Shown: piece by piece, positions 8,578 through 19,535 of the stretch
Layout: the number at the start of each line of letters is the position of its first letter
How positions within the stretch are numbered: the first letter of the stretch is position 1
Position numbers and translations under genes: made by a program
Assembly (NCBI RefSeq): GCF_000429225.1
Contig: NZ_AUBL01000042.1
Location: 1-37,181 of the forward strand
Direction: 5' to 3'
Origin: Actinomyces dentalis DSM 19115
GTDB taxonomy: Bacteria; Actinomycetota; Actinomycetes; Actinomycetales; Actinomycetaceae
Length of the DNA: 37,181 nucleotides
The notes under the pieces: model-generated
The model's database searches: none
Told to the model about the DNA's origin: nothing
Seen by the model: the letters and a program-made list of their open reading frames with translations, nothing else

Positions 8578-9474
8578 ATGATGTCCGCCGACTCACCGCG
8601 CTCCTTGGCCGATCGCGCCCCGCGGGGCACGCTCACGAAGGGACGGCTCGGTCCCGACCGCCACGTCCCGGGGTCGATCCCCCGTCCCGAGTACATGTTC
8701 CACGACGGGCCCGAGCGGGTGACGGCCTCCGACGTCAAGGACGCCGAGACCGTCGAGCGCATCCGGGCCGCCGGCCGGATCGCTGCCCGCGCCCTGGCGC
8801 AGGCCGCCGCCGCCATCGCCCCCGGCGTGACGACCGACGAGCTGGACCGCATCGCCCACGAGTACATGTGCGACCACGGCGCCTACCCGTCCTGCCTGGG
8901 CTACATGGGCTTCCCCAAGTCGATCTGCACCTCGGTCAACGAGGTCATCTGCCACGGCATCCCGGACTCCACGGTGCTGGCCGAGGGCGATCTGATCAAC
9001 CTCGACGTGACCGCCTACCTCGACGGCGTCCACGGCGACACCAACGCCACCTTCCCCGTCGGCCGGGTCGACCCCGAGACCGCCGCCCTCATCGAGCGCA
9101 CCCGCACCGCCATGGAGCGCGGCATCCGGGCCGTGCGCCCCGGCCGTGAGATCAATGTCATCGGCCGCGTCATCGAGAAGTACGCCAAGCGCTTCGACTA
9201 CGGGGTCGTGCGCGACTACACCGGTCACGGCGTCGGCGAGGCCTTCCACTCCGGGCTCATCATCCCGCACTACGACGCCGCCCCCGCCTACAGCACCGTC
9301 ATGGAGGTGGGCATGGTGTTCACCATCGAGCCGATGCTGACCCTGGGGGACCAGGACTGGGAGCAGTGGGACGACGGCTGGACCGTGGTGACCAGGGACC
9401 GCTCGCGCACCGCCCAGTTCGAGCACACGCTGGTGGTCACCGAGGACGGCGCCGATGTCCTGACCCTTCCCTGA
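8578..9474 (+). CDS. map: Type I methionine aminopeptidase (MetAP Ic type)
   Basis: Removes the initiator Met from nascent proteins after deformylation. The 298 residues match the actinobacterial type Ic layout: an N-terminal extension of about 45 residues (including [11 protein letters not shown]), then the pita-bread fold. Metal ligands are visible in [16 protein letters not shown] (two Asp), the His of [14 protein letters not shown], the Glu of FTIEPML and the Glu of [11 protein letters not shown]. The substrate-binding His is in [15 protein letters not shown]... VICHGIP. The tandem ATG ATG at 8578/8581 leaves the exact start open by one codon; the leaderless box favours 8578. The def gene acting just before it in the same pathway lies at 34919-35410, not adjacent. 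Confidence 0.96.
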   Translation: MMSADSPRSLADRAPRGTLTKGRLGPDRHVPGSIPRPEYMFHDGPERVTASDVKDAETVERIRAAGRIAARALAQAAAAIAPGVTTDELDRIAHEYMCDHGAYPSCLGYMGFPKSICTSVNEVICHGIPDSTVLAEGDLINLDVTAYLDGVHGDTNATFPVGRVDPETAALIERTRTAMERGIRAVRPGREINVIGRVIEKYAKRFDYGVVRDYTGHGVGEAFHSGLIIPHYDAAPAYSTVMEVGMVFTIEPMLTLGDQDWEQWDDGWTVVTRDRSRTAQFEHTLVVTEDGADVLTLP

Positions 9475-9562
9475 AAGCCCGCCCCGGCCCGATCCTTCGA
9501 GTCCGCCCCGGCTCCCCGCCCCCGAGCCCGAACTGGTCCGGCCCCGCCCCCGAGCCCGGACC

Positions 9563-9620
9563 GGGGTGTCGTGGAGAGCACTCCCCCGAGTAGGATTGCG
9601 AGCAGTCCTCGTGACACCCC
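9563..9620. repeat. Inverted repeat upstream of the DUF4352-like gene
   Basis: GGGGTGTC (9563-9570) and GACACCCC (9613-9620) are perfect inverted 8-mers. ACCGGGGTGT also occurs twice in direct orientation (9560-9569 and 9624-9633). The right arm overlaps the -35 of the predicted promoter, so an operator role is possible. Confidence 0.4.
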
Positions 9621-9638
9621 CGCACCGGGGTGTAGATT
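9611..9638 (+). promoter_or_regulatory. Predicted sigma-70-type promoter of the 9695 gene
   Basis: GTGACA (9611-9616), a 16-bp spacer and TAGATT (9633-9638) form a near-consensus pair upstream of the gene at 9695. This gives a leader of about 50 nt that carries the ribosome binding site GGAGG. Confidence 0.5.
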
Positions 9639-9694
9639 CTCTCTCGGGCGACGTCAGTCGCACCCCATATCCTGTCACCCCTCCGGAGGTCTTC

Positions 9695-10861
9695 ATGGCA
9701 CTGCGCTTCAACCCCCCGCCGAACTGGCCGGCGCCGCCCGACGGCTTCGTGCCCCCGGCCGGCTGGCAGCCAGACCCGGCCTGGGGCCCGGCGCCCGAGG
9801 GCTGGCAGTTGTGGGTCGACGACTCGGCGACCGGAGACCCGAACGCCTCCGCCCCCCAGTCCGCCTCCGGCTCGGACCCGACCTGGGCGCCGACGCAGGC
9901 CGTGTCCACGGGCTCCTCCGCCCCTGTCGCCGACCCCACGGGGGCCCCGGTCTCGGCGCCCAGCGGGGACTACGCCTCCGGGCCGATGAGCTCGCCCAAC
10001 CCCATGATGTCCGCCCCCAGCGGCATGTCCGCCGCCCCGTCCACCTCCTCGGCCTCCTCGGCGAGCCCTTACGCGGCGAGCATGGACTACGCGCAGGCCC
10101 CGACGCCCTACCAGAACCAGCCCTACCAGGGCCCGGGCATGCCCGCGGACCCCCAGGCGAGCTGGCAGCCGGGCGGCGTCGGCAACCCCGCGGGCGGCTC
10201 ACCGGACAAGCCGGTGACCAAGCAGTGGTGGTTCTGGACCATTATCGCCGTCGTGGTCGTCGCGCTCGTCGCGGTCGGCGTCGTCGTCGCCCTCAACCTC
10301 AACAAGGACGACGACGAGAAGGGCGGCGGCACCAGCACCGGCAAGGGCGGCTCGACGCACAGCCAGCCGACCGGGGGCCCGACCAGCGATCCGACCGGCG
10401 GCACTAATAACGGCGGCAGGGGCACCACCATGAACAACCCGGCCACCATGCAGGACGTCATCACCTTCGACAACGTGTCCTACGACAACCCGGACGCGAC
10501 CCTGGACGTCTCCTTCGAGGAGGTCCAGTGGGACGCCACGCAGGCGGTCAGGGAGGGTCAGCCCTACGTCTTCGAGACGCCCTCCGCGGACCAGGTTTAC
10601 ATCCGCCTCAAGGTCAAGGCCACCTACCACGGCTCTGGCAAGTTCAGCCCCTACAGCCTCCACATCGACTACGTGAATGGCGGCAACGCCACCGCGTCGT
10701 CCAGTGACATCTCGAACGACTCCTTCACCATGCAGACCGAGCCCCGCGATGGCGGCAGCATCACGGGCTACTTCACCTTCCTCGTCCCCAAGGACGGCGT
10801 GAAGGACGGCTTGTTCGCCGTCAGCACCTATGGTAACGAGGTGTACGTCAAGGCCGAGTGA
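9695..10861 (+). CDS. Membrane-anchored extracytoplasmic protein, DUF4352-like C-terminal domain
   Basis: A 388-residue protein of unknown function. Residues 1-45 form a Trp/Pro motif block (PPNWPAPPDGFVPPAGWQPD, then PAPEGWQLW) of the kind that heads many actinobacterial envelope proteins. A long Ser/Pro/Ala low-complexity stretch follows to about residue 165. A single transmembrane helix (WWFWTIIAVVVVALVAVGVV, about 175-195) comes next, then a charged and Gly/Thr-rich linker and a 135-residue beta-rich domain. Its pattern, including VYIRLKVKATYHGSGKFSPY and a GxxxGYFTFLVP strand, resembles DUF4352/telokin-like domains. Orientation is probably N-in, C-out. The ATG at 9695 has GGAGG 5 nt upstream. 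The domain assignment is tentative; transmembrane placement is firm. Confidence 0.82.
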   Translation: MALRFNPPPNWPAPPDGFVPPAGWQPDPAWGPAPEGWQLWVDDSATGDPNASAPQSASGSDPTWAPTQAVSTGSSAPVADPTGAPVSAPSGDYASGPMSSPNPMMSAPSGMSAAPSTSSASSASPYAASMDYAQAPTPYQNQPYQGPGMPADPQASWQPGGVGNPAGGSPDKPVTKQWWFWTIIAVVVVALVAVGVVVALNLNKDDDEKGGGTSTGKGGSTHSQPTGGPTSDPTGGTNNGGRGTTMNNPATMQDVITFDNVSYDNPDATLDVSFEEVQWDATQAVREGQPYVFETPSADQVYIRLKVKATYHGSGKFSPYSLHIDYVNGGNATASSSDISNDSFTMQTEPRDGGSITGYFTFLVPKDGVKDGLFAVSTYGNEVYVKAE

Positions 10862-10982
10862 CCGCTCGCGCCGTCGCGCTTGCGTGAAGCCGCTTTCAGC
10901 GGTCCGGTCCGCCGTCGCCGGAGGCCGACAGCACGGCGGAACGCCCCACCCGCCCGTATCCGCGGGCGCCCGCACCGCCGAG

Positions 10983-10996
10983 GCCCCCGCGGGGGC
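10983..10996 (-). terminator. Palindrome at the 3' end of rnpB
   Basis: GCCCCCGCGGGGGC is a perfect 14-bp palindrome directly after the mature 3' end of RNase P RNA on the minus strand. It could terminate rnpB, and also the convergent gene ending at 10861. Confidence 0.45.
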
Positions 10997-11374
<378 letters not shown>

Positions 11375-11383
11375 GCGCCCAGC

Positions 11384-11389
11384 ACTCTA
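11384..11389 (-). promoter_or_regulatory. -10 box TAGAGT of rnpB
   Basis: TAGAGT on the minus strand lies about 7-9 nt before the P1-defined 5' end of RNase P RNA, the right distance for a transcription start. No clear -35 is seen. Confidence 0.45.
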
Positions 11390-11478
11390 CCGCCTCGCCC
11401 GCCCCGCCGCAGCCGACTTCATCGGCCCCGCCGCGCGCCGCCCCTCGGGGCCCCGCGGGCGCCCGGCCGCGCCGCGCA

Positions 11479-12213
11479 TCAGATGTCCATGCGCACAATG
11501 ATGACGTCGTTCTCCTCGGCGTGGATGATCTCGTCGGCGGGGGCCGCGGCGATCCGTGAGTACTCCATGGGGCTGATCTGGATCGGGGCGCCCTCGAGCC
11601 GGCGCCCGTGGAGGGCGACGGCCCCCAGGCCCCCGGTGGCGGCCCGGACCGCGTCGTACTCGTCGAGCAGCGCCAGGTCGATGGTTCCGGCCAGTTCGGC
11701 GCGCTCACGATCAAGCCGGTCGATCTCGGCGTCGATGCGGGCGAAGGCGGAGTCGCGCTCGGCCGTCAGCTCGCGCCCGGCGCTGCGGATCTCGCTCTCC
11801 TCGGCGGCGAGATCGCGCACCTTCCTCTGGGCGCTCTCAAGGGCCTCGACGGCGGCGAGCTGGGCGTCCTCGAGCACCGCCCGGCGTCGGCCGAGCTGGT
11901 CGAGCTCCCCCTGGATGGCGGTCAGGTCCCGGGGGTTGGCCGTGCCCGACGACAGGCGCTCGCGCAGGATGGCGGCGCGCCGCGTGACCTGGTCGACCTC
12001 GTCCTCGCTGCGCGTGGCCCCCTTCCTGGCCTCGGCGAGCGCCCCGTCGGCGAGGGCGGCCGCGCGCCGGTTGGCCTTGAGGCGCTCGACGGTGTCCTTG
12101 ATGCGGGACAGGACGGGCAGGTGCTTGCGCTCGTGTCTCAGACGGGCGAGTCGGGAGTCGAGGCTCTGGAGGTCGATGAGCAGTCGCTGCTGGCTGAGGG
12201 GGGCGCTCGTCAC
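11479..12213 (-). CDS. CdsZ/FlgZ-type coiled-coil protein with degenerate, cysteine-free zinc ribbon
   Basis: A 244-residue protein. Residues 5-185 form an almost continuous antiparallel coiled coil rich in Leu/Glu/Arg heptads. The C-terminal 45 residues correspond to the zf-RING_7 ribbon of the HP0958/CT398 family. In the family this ribbon has the form RRCEGC...CEEC; here the aligned residues are RRLEGA (204-209) and AEEN (232-235), and the whole protein contains no Cys. The fold may persist without zinc. The function is unclear even in well-studied relatives; the family is usually described as a scaffold or RNA/protein-binding factor. The GTG at 12213 lies 46 bp after nif3, with weak AAGGA upstream. 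It sits in the conserved nif3 - ribbon protein - rnpB order. Confidence 0.82.
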   Translation of the reverse strand: MTSAPLSQQRLLIDLQSLDSRLARLRHERKHLPVLSRIKDTVERLKANRRAAALADGALAEARKGATRSEDEVDQVTRRAAILRERLSSGTANPRDLTAIQGELDQLGRRRAVLEDAQLAAVEALESAQRKVRDLAAEESEIRSAGRELTAERDSAFARIDAEIDRLDRERAELAGTIDLALLDEYDAVRAATGGLGAVALHGRRLEGAPIQISPMEYSRIAAAPADEIIHAEENDVIIVRMDI

Positions 12214-12259
12214 GGCTGTGGTCCTTCGCTGCTGGCCGAGGTCTGGAGTTCTGCGGGCG

Positions 12260-13120
12260 TCATGAGCCGGTGCTCAGACGCAGGGTCCACGGGTCGGTGA
12301 CGACCTCGGAGACGTACGCCTCAAGTCTACGTCCCCGCTCGTCCGCGGCGGCCTCGAGCCGGGCCGCCAGCGGGGGCAGGCCCACCCACTCGGTCGCCCA
12401 GTGGGTGCCGCACAGGAGGTGGGGGCGGCCGCCCTCCAGGTGATCCGTGGCGGGGTGGTGGCGCAGGTCGGCGGTGAGGAAGACGTCGGCGCCGGCCTCG
12501 CGCGCGGCCGCCAGCAGCGAGTCCCCGGCCCCGCCTGAGACGGCCACCGTCTCGACGGTGGCGTCCGGGTCCCCGCCGACGAGGAGGCCGGGCGCGGAGT
12601 CGGGCAGGGCGGCGGCGACGGCGGCGGCGAGGTCGCGCAGCCGGGCGGGGTGCTCGAGCTCGCCGATCCGACCGATGCCCTGGGCGGGGTCGAGGCGGCT
12701 CGGGCTCAGGGGTCTCGCGCCGAGCAGGCCGACGCGGGCGGCGAGCGCGTCGGCCACTCCCCCGTGCGCGGCGTCGAGACTGGTGTGGGCGTTGGCCAGC
12801 GCGATGCCGGCGCGGATGAGCCGGTGGACGCAGCGGCCCTTGGGGTCGGTGGCGGCGACGTGGTCGGTGCCGCGCAGGTAGAGGGGGTGGTGGGTGATGA
12901 CCATGTCGACGCCGCGCTCGATGGCCTCGTCGACGACGGCGGTCAGCGGGTCGACGGCGAGCAGGACGGTGCGCACGGGCTCGGCCGGGTCGCCGCAGAT
13001 GAGGCCGTTGGAGTCCCAGTCCTCGGCGAGCCCGGGCGGGGCGGCGGCCTGGAGGAGGGCGACGACGTCGGCGACGGTGAGGGGCTCGGTGACGGGCTCG
13101 GACCCGTTGGACTGGCTCAT
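12260..13120 (-). CDS. Nif3-like dinuclear metal center hexameric protein
   Basis: A 286-residue member of the YbgI/YqfO/Nif3 family, a toroidal hexamer with a two-metal site and a debated hydrolase role (often annotated as GTP cyclohydrolase I type 2). Metal-binding and conserved motifs are visible: the WDSNGLICGD start region, VITHHPLYLRG (paired His), ANAHTSLDAAHGG (His/Asp) and, near the C-terminus, GTHWATEW. The ordinary short form is seen, without the large PII-like insertion. ATG 13120 was chosen because similarity begins at LTVADVVALLQ and no family sequence lies upstream. There is no strong Shine-Dalgarno sequence; TAGCCT lies 8 nt before the ATG. It is the first gene of the minus-strand block leading to rnpB. 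Confidence 0.92.
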   Translation of the reverse strand: MSQSNGSEPVTEPLTVADVVALLQAAAPPGLAEDWDSNGLICGDPAEPVRTVLLAVDPLTAVVDEAIERGVDMVITHHPLYLRGTDHVAATDPKGRCVHRLIRAGIALANAHTSLDAAHGGVADALAARVGLLGARPLSPSRLDPAQGIGRIGELEHPARLRDLAAAVAAALPDSAPGLLVGGDPDATVETVAVSGGAGDSLLAAAREAGADVFLTADLRHHPATDHLEGGRPHLLCGTHWATEWVGLPPLAARLEAAADERGRRLEAYVSEVVTDPWTLRLSTGS

Positions 13121-13261
13121 GGGAAGCAAGGCTACTGAACCGCCGCCCGCCAGCCCGGGGACGCCGCAGGGGCGTGGGCGACGCCCTCGTCGGAGACCAC
13201 GCATGACCGGGCGCGTTGGGGCGGGGTCGGCGACCCTCCCCGACGGCGTTCGGACCGGCGA

Positions 13262-13381
13262 TGTCCGAATCTGTTGCAAAGGCCCGGATCTCACCGGGAA
13301 GCCGGAGAAGAATCGTTGATATTCCGCGCCTTCCTTCGCGGCCGGTCCCGGCCCGGGACGCCTTTGCAACAGATTCGGACA
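13262..13381. repeat. Inverted-repeat element 1: perfect 22-bp arms, 76-bp spacer
   Basis: The arms at 13262-13283 and 13360-13381 are perfect reverse complements; the left one begins TGTCCGAATCTG and contains TTGCAAAGGC. They flank a 76-bp spacer. No flanking target-site duplication is evident and no ORF is enclosed. The element could be a MITE-like remnant, a structured RNA or a paired binding site. Confidence 0.9.
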
Positions 13382-13512
13382 CGCTTCCACCCGATCCGGT
13401 CCCAGGAGCCCCACCCGCCCCAACGCATCCGTATTCCGGCCCCACCGACCCAAACAATAAGCGACAACACCGCCACCGACAAGGCGTCGCTCCTAATTGT
13501 CGTAGTTCGGCC

Positions 13513-13652
13513 GCGGGAAAAGGTGGCTCCCGCATACCTTTAACACCCCGTCCCGGAGCAGCGGGTCGCAGAAACGGCGCAATGACGCCGATTCCGAATC
13601 GCCCGGCGCCGTGGAGGACCCTTAAAAGTATGCGGGAGCCACCTTTTCCCGC
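13513..13652. repeat. Inverted-repeat element 2: 31-bp arms with one mismatch, 78-bp spacer
   Basis: The arms at 13513-13543 and 13622-13652 are reverse complements over 31 bp apart from a single C/T difference at 13538. Each arm is itself a small hairpin (GCGGGA ... TCCCGC around AAAGGTGGC). The spacer of 78 bp is almost the same as in element 1, which lies 131 bp away with an unrelated arm sequence. No ORF is enclosed. Confidence 0.9.
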
Positions 13653-13855
13653 CCTCGGGCGCTCGCGGCCGCTCCCGTGGACGCGCACACGACCGGCAAC
13701 AGCGCCCCACGGCATCCGGCCCGCGCCCACGGTCTCCCTCATCCGCACCAACGGCGGCGGCCAGGCGGGACCGGGGGCGTAGGCGGCGCCGTCCCGCCCT
13801 CCCGACTCGTCGTGCTACCATCCGCTCCGGCATTCTGCGCCTTGAGACGCCTCGC

Positions 13856-13878
13856 CCGGAAACCCGGGCCTTTTCCGG
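13856..13878 (+). promoter_or_regulatory. Hairpin in the presumed leader of the lnt-like gene
   Basis: CCGGAAA (13856-13862) and TTTCCGG (13872-13878) form a 7-bp stem about 85 nt before the ATG. A TACCAT box at 13816-13821 could be the -10 of this transcript. The rest of 13653-13963 shows no gene. Confidence 0.3.
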
Positions 13879-13963
13879 ATCGGACCGTCCGGCTCGGCGC
13901 GTGGGCCGCCGAAGAACCGTACGCGCCCCCGCGAACAGCCCCCGGACGACAAGGACGACCGAT

Positions 13964-15295
13964 ATGCGATTCCACCTCCCCGACTCCGCGGCACGCGCGC
14001 AGCGGCGCCACGACGACGATCGGGGCCGCCTGATGAGGGATTGCTCGCTGGCCATCGCGTCCGGCGGGGTGCTGGCGGCGACGGCCTTCGCGCGGCACTG
14101 GGCGCTGCAGCTGCCGGCGGTGGTCGCGATGGCGGCGGTGTTCTGGCTGCTGCGGACGGTCCCGGCCCGGCGGGCGTACGCGGTCGGCACGGTCTTCACG
14201 CTGGCGTGGCTGGTGCCGACGACGTACTGGTACTACAACTTCATGTCGTTCGGCGTGGCATTCGCGGCGAGTATCGGCTGGGCGCTGCTCACGGCGAACC
14301 TGTTCCAGCTGGCGGCCCTGCGCGAGAGGATCGGGACCCGGCTGGTGTGGCCGCTGTTCGCCCTTCTCTGGCTGGCGCTGACCTGGCTGCGACTGCGCAT
14401 GCCGGTGACCGAGGACTGGTGGCTGCCGCACCTGGGCTACAGCGTGTGGCGCAACAGCGGGCTGATCTGGCTCGGAGGATTCGGCGGCGAGACAGTGCTG
14501 GAGGCGGTGGTGCTGGCGGGCGGTATGACGGTGGCGGCGGCGTTCGTGCGCCGGGGCCCACTGGCGGCGCTGGCGGCGGGCGCGGCGGTGATCGCCTCGG
14601 TGATCGGGCTGAACGCGATCTCCCAGAGCCTTCCCGCCAAACCGATCCCCCCGGTGATCGCCTTGCAGGCGATGACCGAGGGCGGCGTCGACGCGCCGGC
14701 CACCGAGCAGGACGTGAGCGACCTGATCGACATGACGCGCGAGGCGCTGGGCGGGGACCACGCGCAGCCCACGACCGTCGTGTGGCCGGAGAACTCGATC
14801 CCCGAATCCGCCCAGCGGCGCGTGGCCGACGCCGCCGCGGAGCTGCGCGTCAATATCGTCTACCACACGGTGGAGTTCAACGGCAGAGGGGTCTACAAGA
14901 AGACCGTCGTCGTGGACGGCTCGACGGGCGAGGCCGTTCTCGCCAACTACAAGCAGCACATCGCCCCGGACGAGGAGCTGGGCGTGTCGCGCGCCTCGCG
15001 CAGTATCGTCGAACTCGGGGACCAGCACGTGACCGCCTACATCTGCTACGACATGCACTACCCGGACGTCGTCGGCCGCCTGAGCGGCAGCGACGTGGCG
15101 TACGTGCCCCTCAATGACGCGGCCTACGGTTATTTGCAGAAGCAGTTCCACGCGGCCGATATCGCACTGCACGCCGCCCAGGCCGATACCGCCGTCGTGG
15201 TCGCCTCGACCAACGGCCCGACAATGATTGTGAACAGCAACGGCGTGGTGACGCGCTCCCTGGACACCTCCGACGCCGGACACATCAGAAACTGA
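13964..15295 (+). CDS. lnt: Apolipoprotein N-acyltransferase-like protein (Lnt/nitrilase domain)
   Basis: A 443-residue integral membrane enzyme. Residues 25-230 hold about six hydrophobic helices, as in Lnt, ending near SVIGLNAI. A carbon-nitrogen hydrolase domain follows (about 235-440) with the Glu-Lys-Cys triad visible as VVWPENSIP (Glu), LANYKQHIAPDEE (Lys) and AYICYDMHYPDVVG (Cys). Lnt adds the third acyl chain to the N-terminal Cys of lipoproteins. The protein is shorter than E. coli Lnt (512) and is not fused to a dolichol-phosphate mannose synthase domain as some actinobacterial forms are. The ATG at 13964 is preceded by AAGGAC. Codon choice near the 3' end is slightly less GC-biased than in the neighbours. 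The enzyme class is firm; the precise acyl substrate is not shown. Confidence 0.85.
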   Translation: MRFHLPDSAARAQRRHDDDRGRLMRDCSLAIASGGVLAATAFARHWALQLPAVVAMAAVFWLLRTVPARRAYAVGTVFTLAWLVPTTYWYYNFMSFGVAFAASIGWALLTANLFQLAALRERIGTRLVWPLFALLWLALTWLRLRMPVTEDWWLPHLGYSVWRNSGLIWLGGFGGETVLEAVVLAGGMTVAAAFVRRGPLAALAAGAAVIASVIGLNAISQSLPAKPIPPVIALQAMTEGGVDAPATEQDVSDLIDMTREALGGDHAQPTTVVWPENSIPESAQRRVADAAAELRVNIVYHTVEFNGRGVYKKTVVVDGSTGEAVLANYKQHIAPDEELGVSRASRSIVELGDQHVTAYICYDMHYPDVVGRLSGSDVAYVPLNDAAYGYLQKQFHAADIALHAAQADTAVVVASTNGPTMIVNSNGVVTRSLDTSDAGHIRN

Positions 15296-15384
15296 CCGGC
15301 GCGCCCCTTGGCCCGGTGACTGCGTCGAAGCACAGCGGGGTGGGCCGGGCCGCAGGAGGACGGGATCTCCTGCCCGGGATCGCG

Positions 15385-15466
15385 TGCCCCCGGCGGGTCT
15401 CGAACCCGCATGCCCTAAGGCGGCGACTTTTAAGGTCGCTGTGTCTGCCGATTTCACCACGGGGGC
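15385..15466 (-). tRNA. tRNA-Leu(UAA)
   Basis: A class II tRNA of 82 nt. The acceptor stem GCCCCCG/CGGGGGC spans 15460-15466 and 15386-15392, with A73 at 15385. The anticodon loop reads CTTAAAA with anticodon TAA, and the T-loop is TTCGAGA. CCA is not encoded. Confidence 0.93.
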
Positions 15467-15520
15467 CTGGTCTCCAGGGTCGAGGGAACACGGCGCTCAC
15501 CGGCGGGCCCCGGGGGCCAG

Positions 15521-15611
15521 TACCCCCTCCGGGATTCGAACCCGGGACCATGTGCTTATCAGGCACGGACGAGGTATAAGCTCGCTGCTCTAACCGCTGA
15601 GCTAAGGGGGC
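15521..15611 (-). tRNA. Unusual tRNA-Ile: UAU anticodon arm plus a GAU-like hairpin in the variable region
   Basis: A cloverleaf of 91 nt folds with canonical numbering to base 43. The acceptor is GCCCCCT/AGGGGGT, the D-arm GCTC/GAGC, the anticodon stem GCGAG/CTCGT and the loop CTTATAC (U33, anticodon UAU, A37). The T-arm CCGGG-TTCGAAT-CCCGG and A73 are normal. Between anticodon arm and T-arm lie 23 nt instead of 5, forming a second hairpin, GTGC-CTGATAA-GCAC. Its 7-nt loop equals the usual tRNA-Ile(GAU) anticodon loop. The gene may be a tRNA-Ile(UAU) with a long variable arm, or a tRNA-Ile(GAU) carrying an inserted hairpin. It lies 54 bp upstream of tRNA-Leu on the same strand. Confidence 0.75.
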
Positions 15612-15697
15612 GGGGAGGGCGTCGCGCGCGACGGCGCCACGGCACGAGACTACCCCAGGGCGGGCTGTGACGGGCCGGACACTTGGCGCGAACCGGC

Positions 15698-16749
15698 TCA
15701 GCCCCCGAACCACGTCTTGACATTGGCGACGATCGCCTTGTCGAAGGCGTCGTCGGAGTGGTGCTCGGCGATCCACTGGGCGAAGGAGCCGCCCGCGGCG
15801 GCGTCCATCTCCCGGCGGCACGCCTCCGGCTCGCGCAGCGCCCGCGTGAGCATCGCCGCCGCCTCGTCCAGGTCCCGGTAGATGAACGGGTAGGTCCGCG
15901 GCACCAGGGCGCGGGCCCACTCGCGGTCGGGCAGGACGCCGATGACCCCGGCCCCCAGGGCCTCGACGTAGAGCAGGCCGTAGGACACCTCCTCGGCGGT
16001 GGCCAGGAACGCCGTCGTGCGCGCCAGCGCCTCCCAGTAGGACTGGCGGGTCGCCGTGAGCGGCCCCATCCACACCCAGTCCCGCTGGGAGATGTCCATG
16101 GCGGCCTCCGAGACGAGGCTGTCCTCCTGCAGGCGCATCTCGACCCTGAGGGGCACCGCCTTGCGCACCTGCTCCAGGACGCGGAAGAACTGCTCGGGGT
16201 GCTTGCGGCGGCTGAGGTAGATCGACGGATACAGGACGATCGGCACCTGCGTGTACACCCGCGGCTGGATGTGGTCCAGACGGAAGCCCAGGTTCACCCA
16301 CGACAGCCGGGCCCGCTCGTACAGGCGCTGGGCGGTCCACCTCGACATGAGGTCGCCGATCTCGTTGGCGGTGCGCTGGGAGTCGGCGAAGGTCGGGAAC
16401 AGGGCGCAGGACAGCGCCAGGGTCGCCGTGTGGACGTCCGGGGCGGCCGAGGGCACCGAGCGCCACACGAAGTTCATGATCCGCGGCTCGGCCCCCGGCG
16501 AGCTCTGGGACAGGACGCGCCAGATGTGCGGGGAGTCCACCGCCTCCATGTTGATGACCACGAGGTCACCGGGGTCGATCATCTCCAGGGGCACGACGTC
16601 GAAGTCCTGGCTGCGCCGGGCGGCGGGGCCGATGACCACCGACCCGGGGAAGATCCGCAGCAGACGGCGCACGAGCGTGTCGCCCGCCTCGTGCCCGGCC
16701 ACGCGCCCGCCGGACGAGATCTCGACCGAGTCGTACTTGATGGCGATCC

Positions 16750-16753
<4 letters not shown>
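15698..16753 (-). CDS. Glycosyltransferase-like protein (GT-B fold, group 1-like)
   Basis: A 351-residue, apparently soluble protein. The N-terminus (MRIAIKYDSVEISSGGRVAG) and alternating Rossmann-like segments suggest a GT-B glycosyltransferase. The C-terminal half has the group 1-like pattern of an acidic residue in EEVSYGLLYVEALGAGVIGV, where the nucleotide-sugar-binding E-x7-E would lie, and a preceding MGPLTATRQSYWEALARTTAFL helix resembling the GT4 acceptor-side segment. Sugar donor and acceptor cannot be predicted. The ATG at 16753 overlaps the TGA of hppA by 4 nt (ATGA), so translation is probably coupled and the two genes are cotranscribed. No other polysaccharide genes are nearby, which makes this pairing odd. 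Confidence 0.62.
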
Positions 16754-19224
<2,471 letters not shown>

Positions 19225-19535
19225 CTGGGTATCGGTCGTGTGGCGTCCGTCATGAAACGCGGCAAGTTAACCACAACGAGCGGCCCCGGTCACAATCGGG
19301 ATCGGTCCGGCCGGCCCGCGGGCGGGCGCCTCGGTCCCGCGGCTCGCCCCGCCGCCGCGCCCGGCCCGTCTCTCACCGGGACCGGATCATCCGCCCTTCC
19401 GCGCACCTTCCGGGATCCGGCCGTCGACGACGATATGCCCGCCCTCCTGCGCCCGGCCGCCCCCACGGGCGCCGGTTGCGTCCTACCCTGGCACCGCGGA
19501 GCCTGATGGCAGGCGCCCCGACCCCAGGAGCACCC
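19225..19535. other. Divergent intergenic region between hppA and the aminotransferase
   Basis: 311 bp without a gene. The hppA-proximal part has a small AT-rich patch (AAGTTAACCACAA, near 19263-19275) that may hold the hppA promoter. TACCCT at 19484-19489 is a possible -10 for the aminotransferase. Nothing else is recognisable. Confidence 0.4.

Noticed and set aside
13540..13963. Arg-rich open frames between the inverted repeats and lnt
   Set aside because: No ribosome binding site, no conserved blocks and low-complexity composition on both strands.
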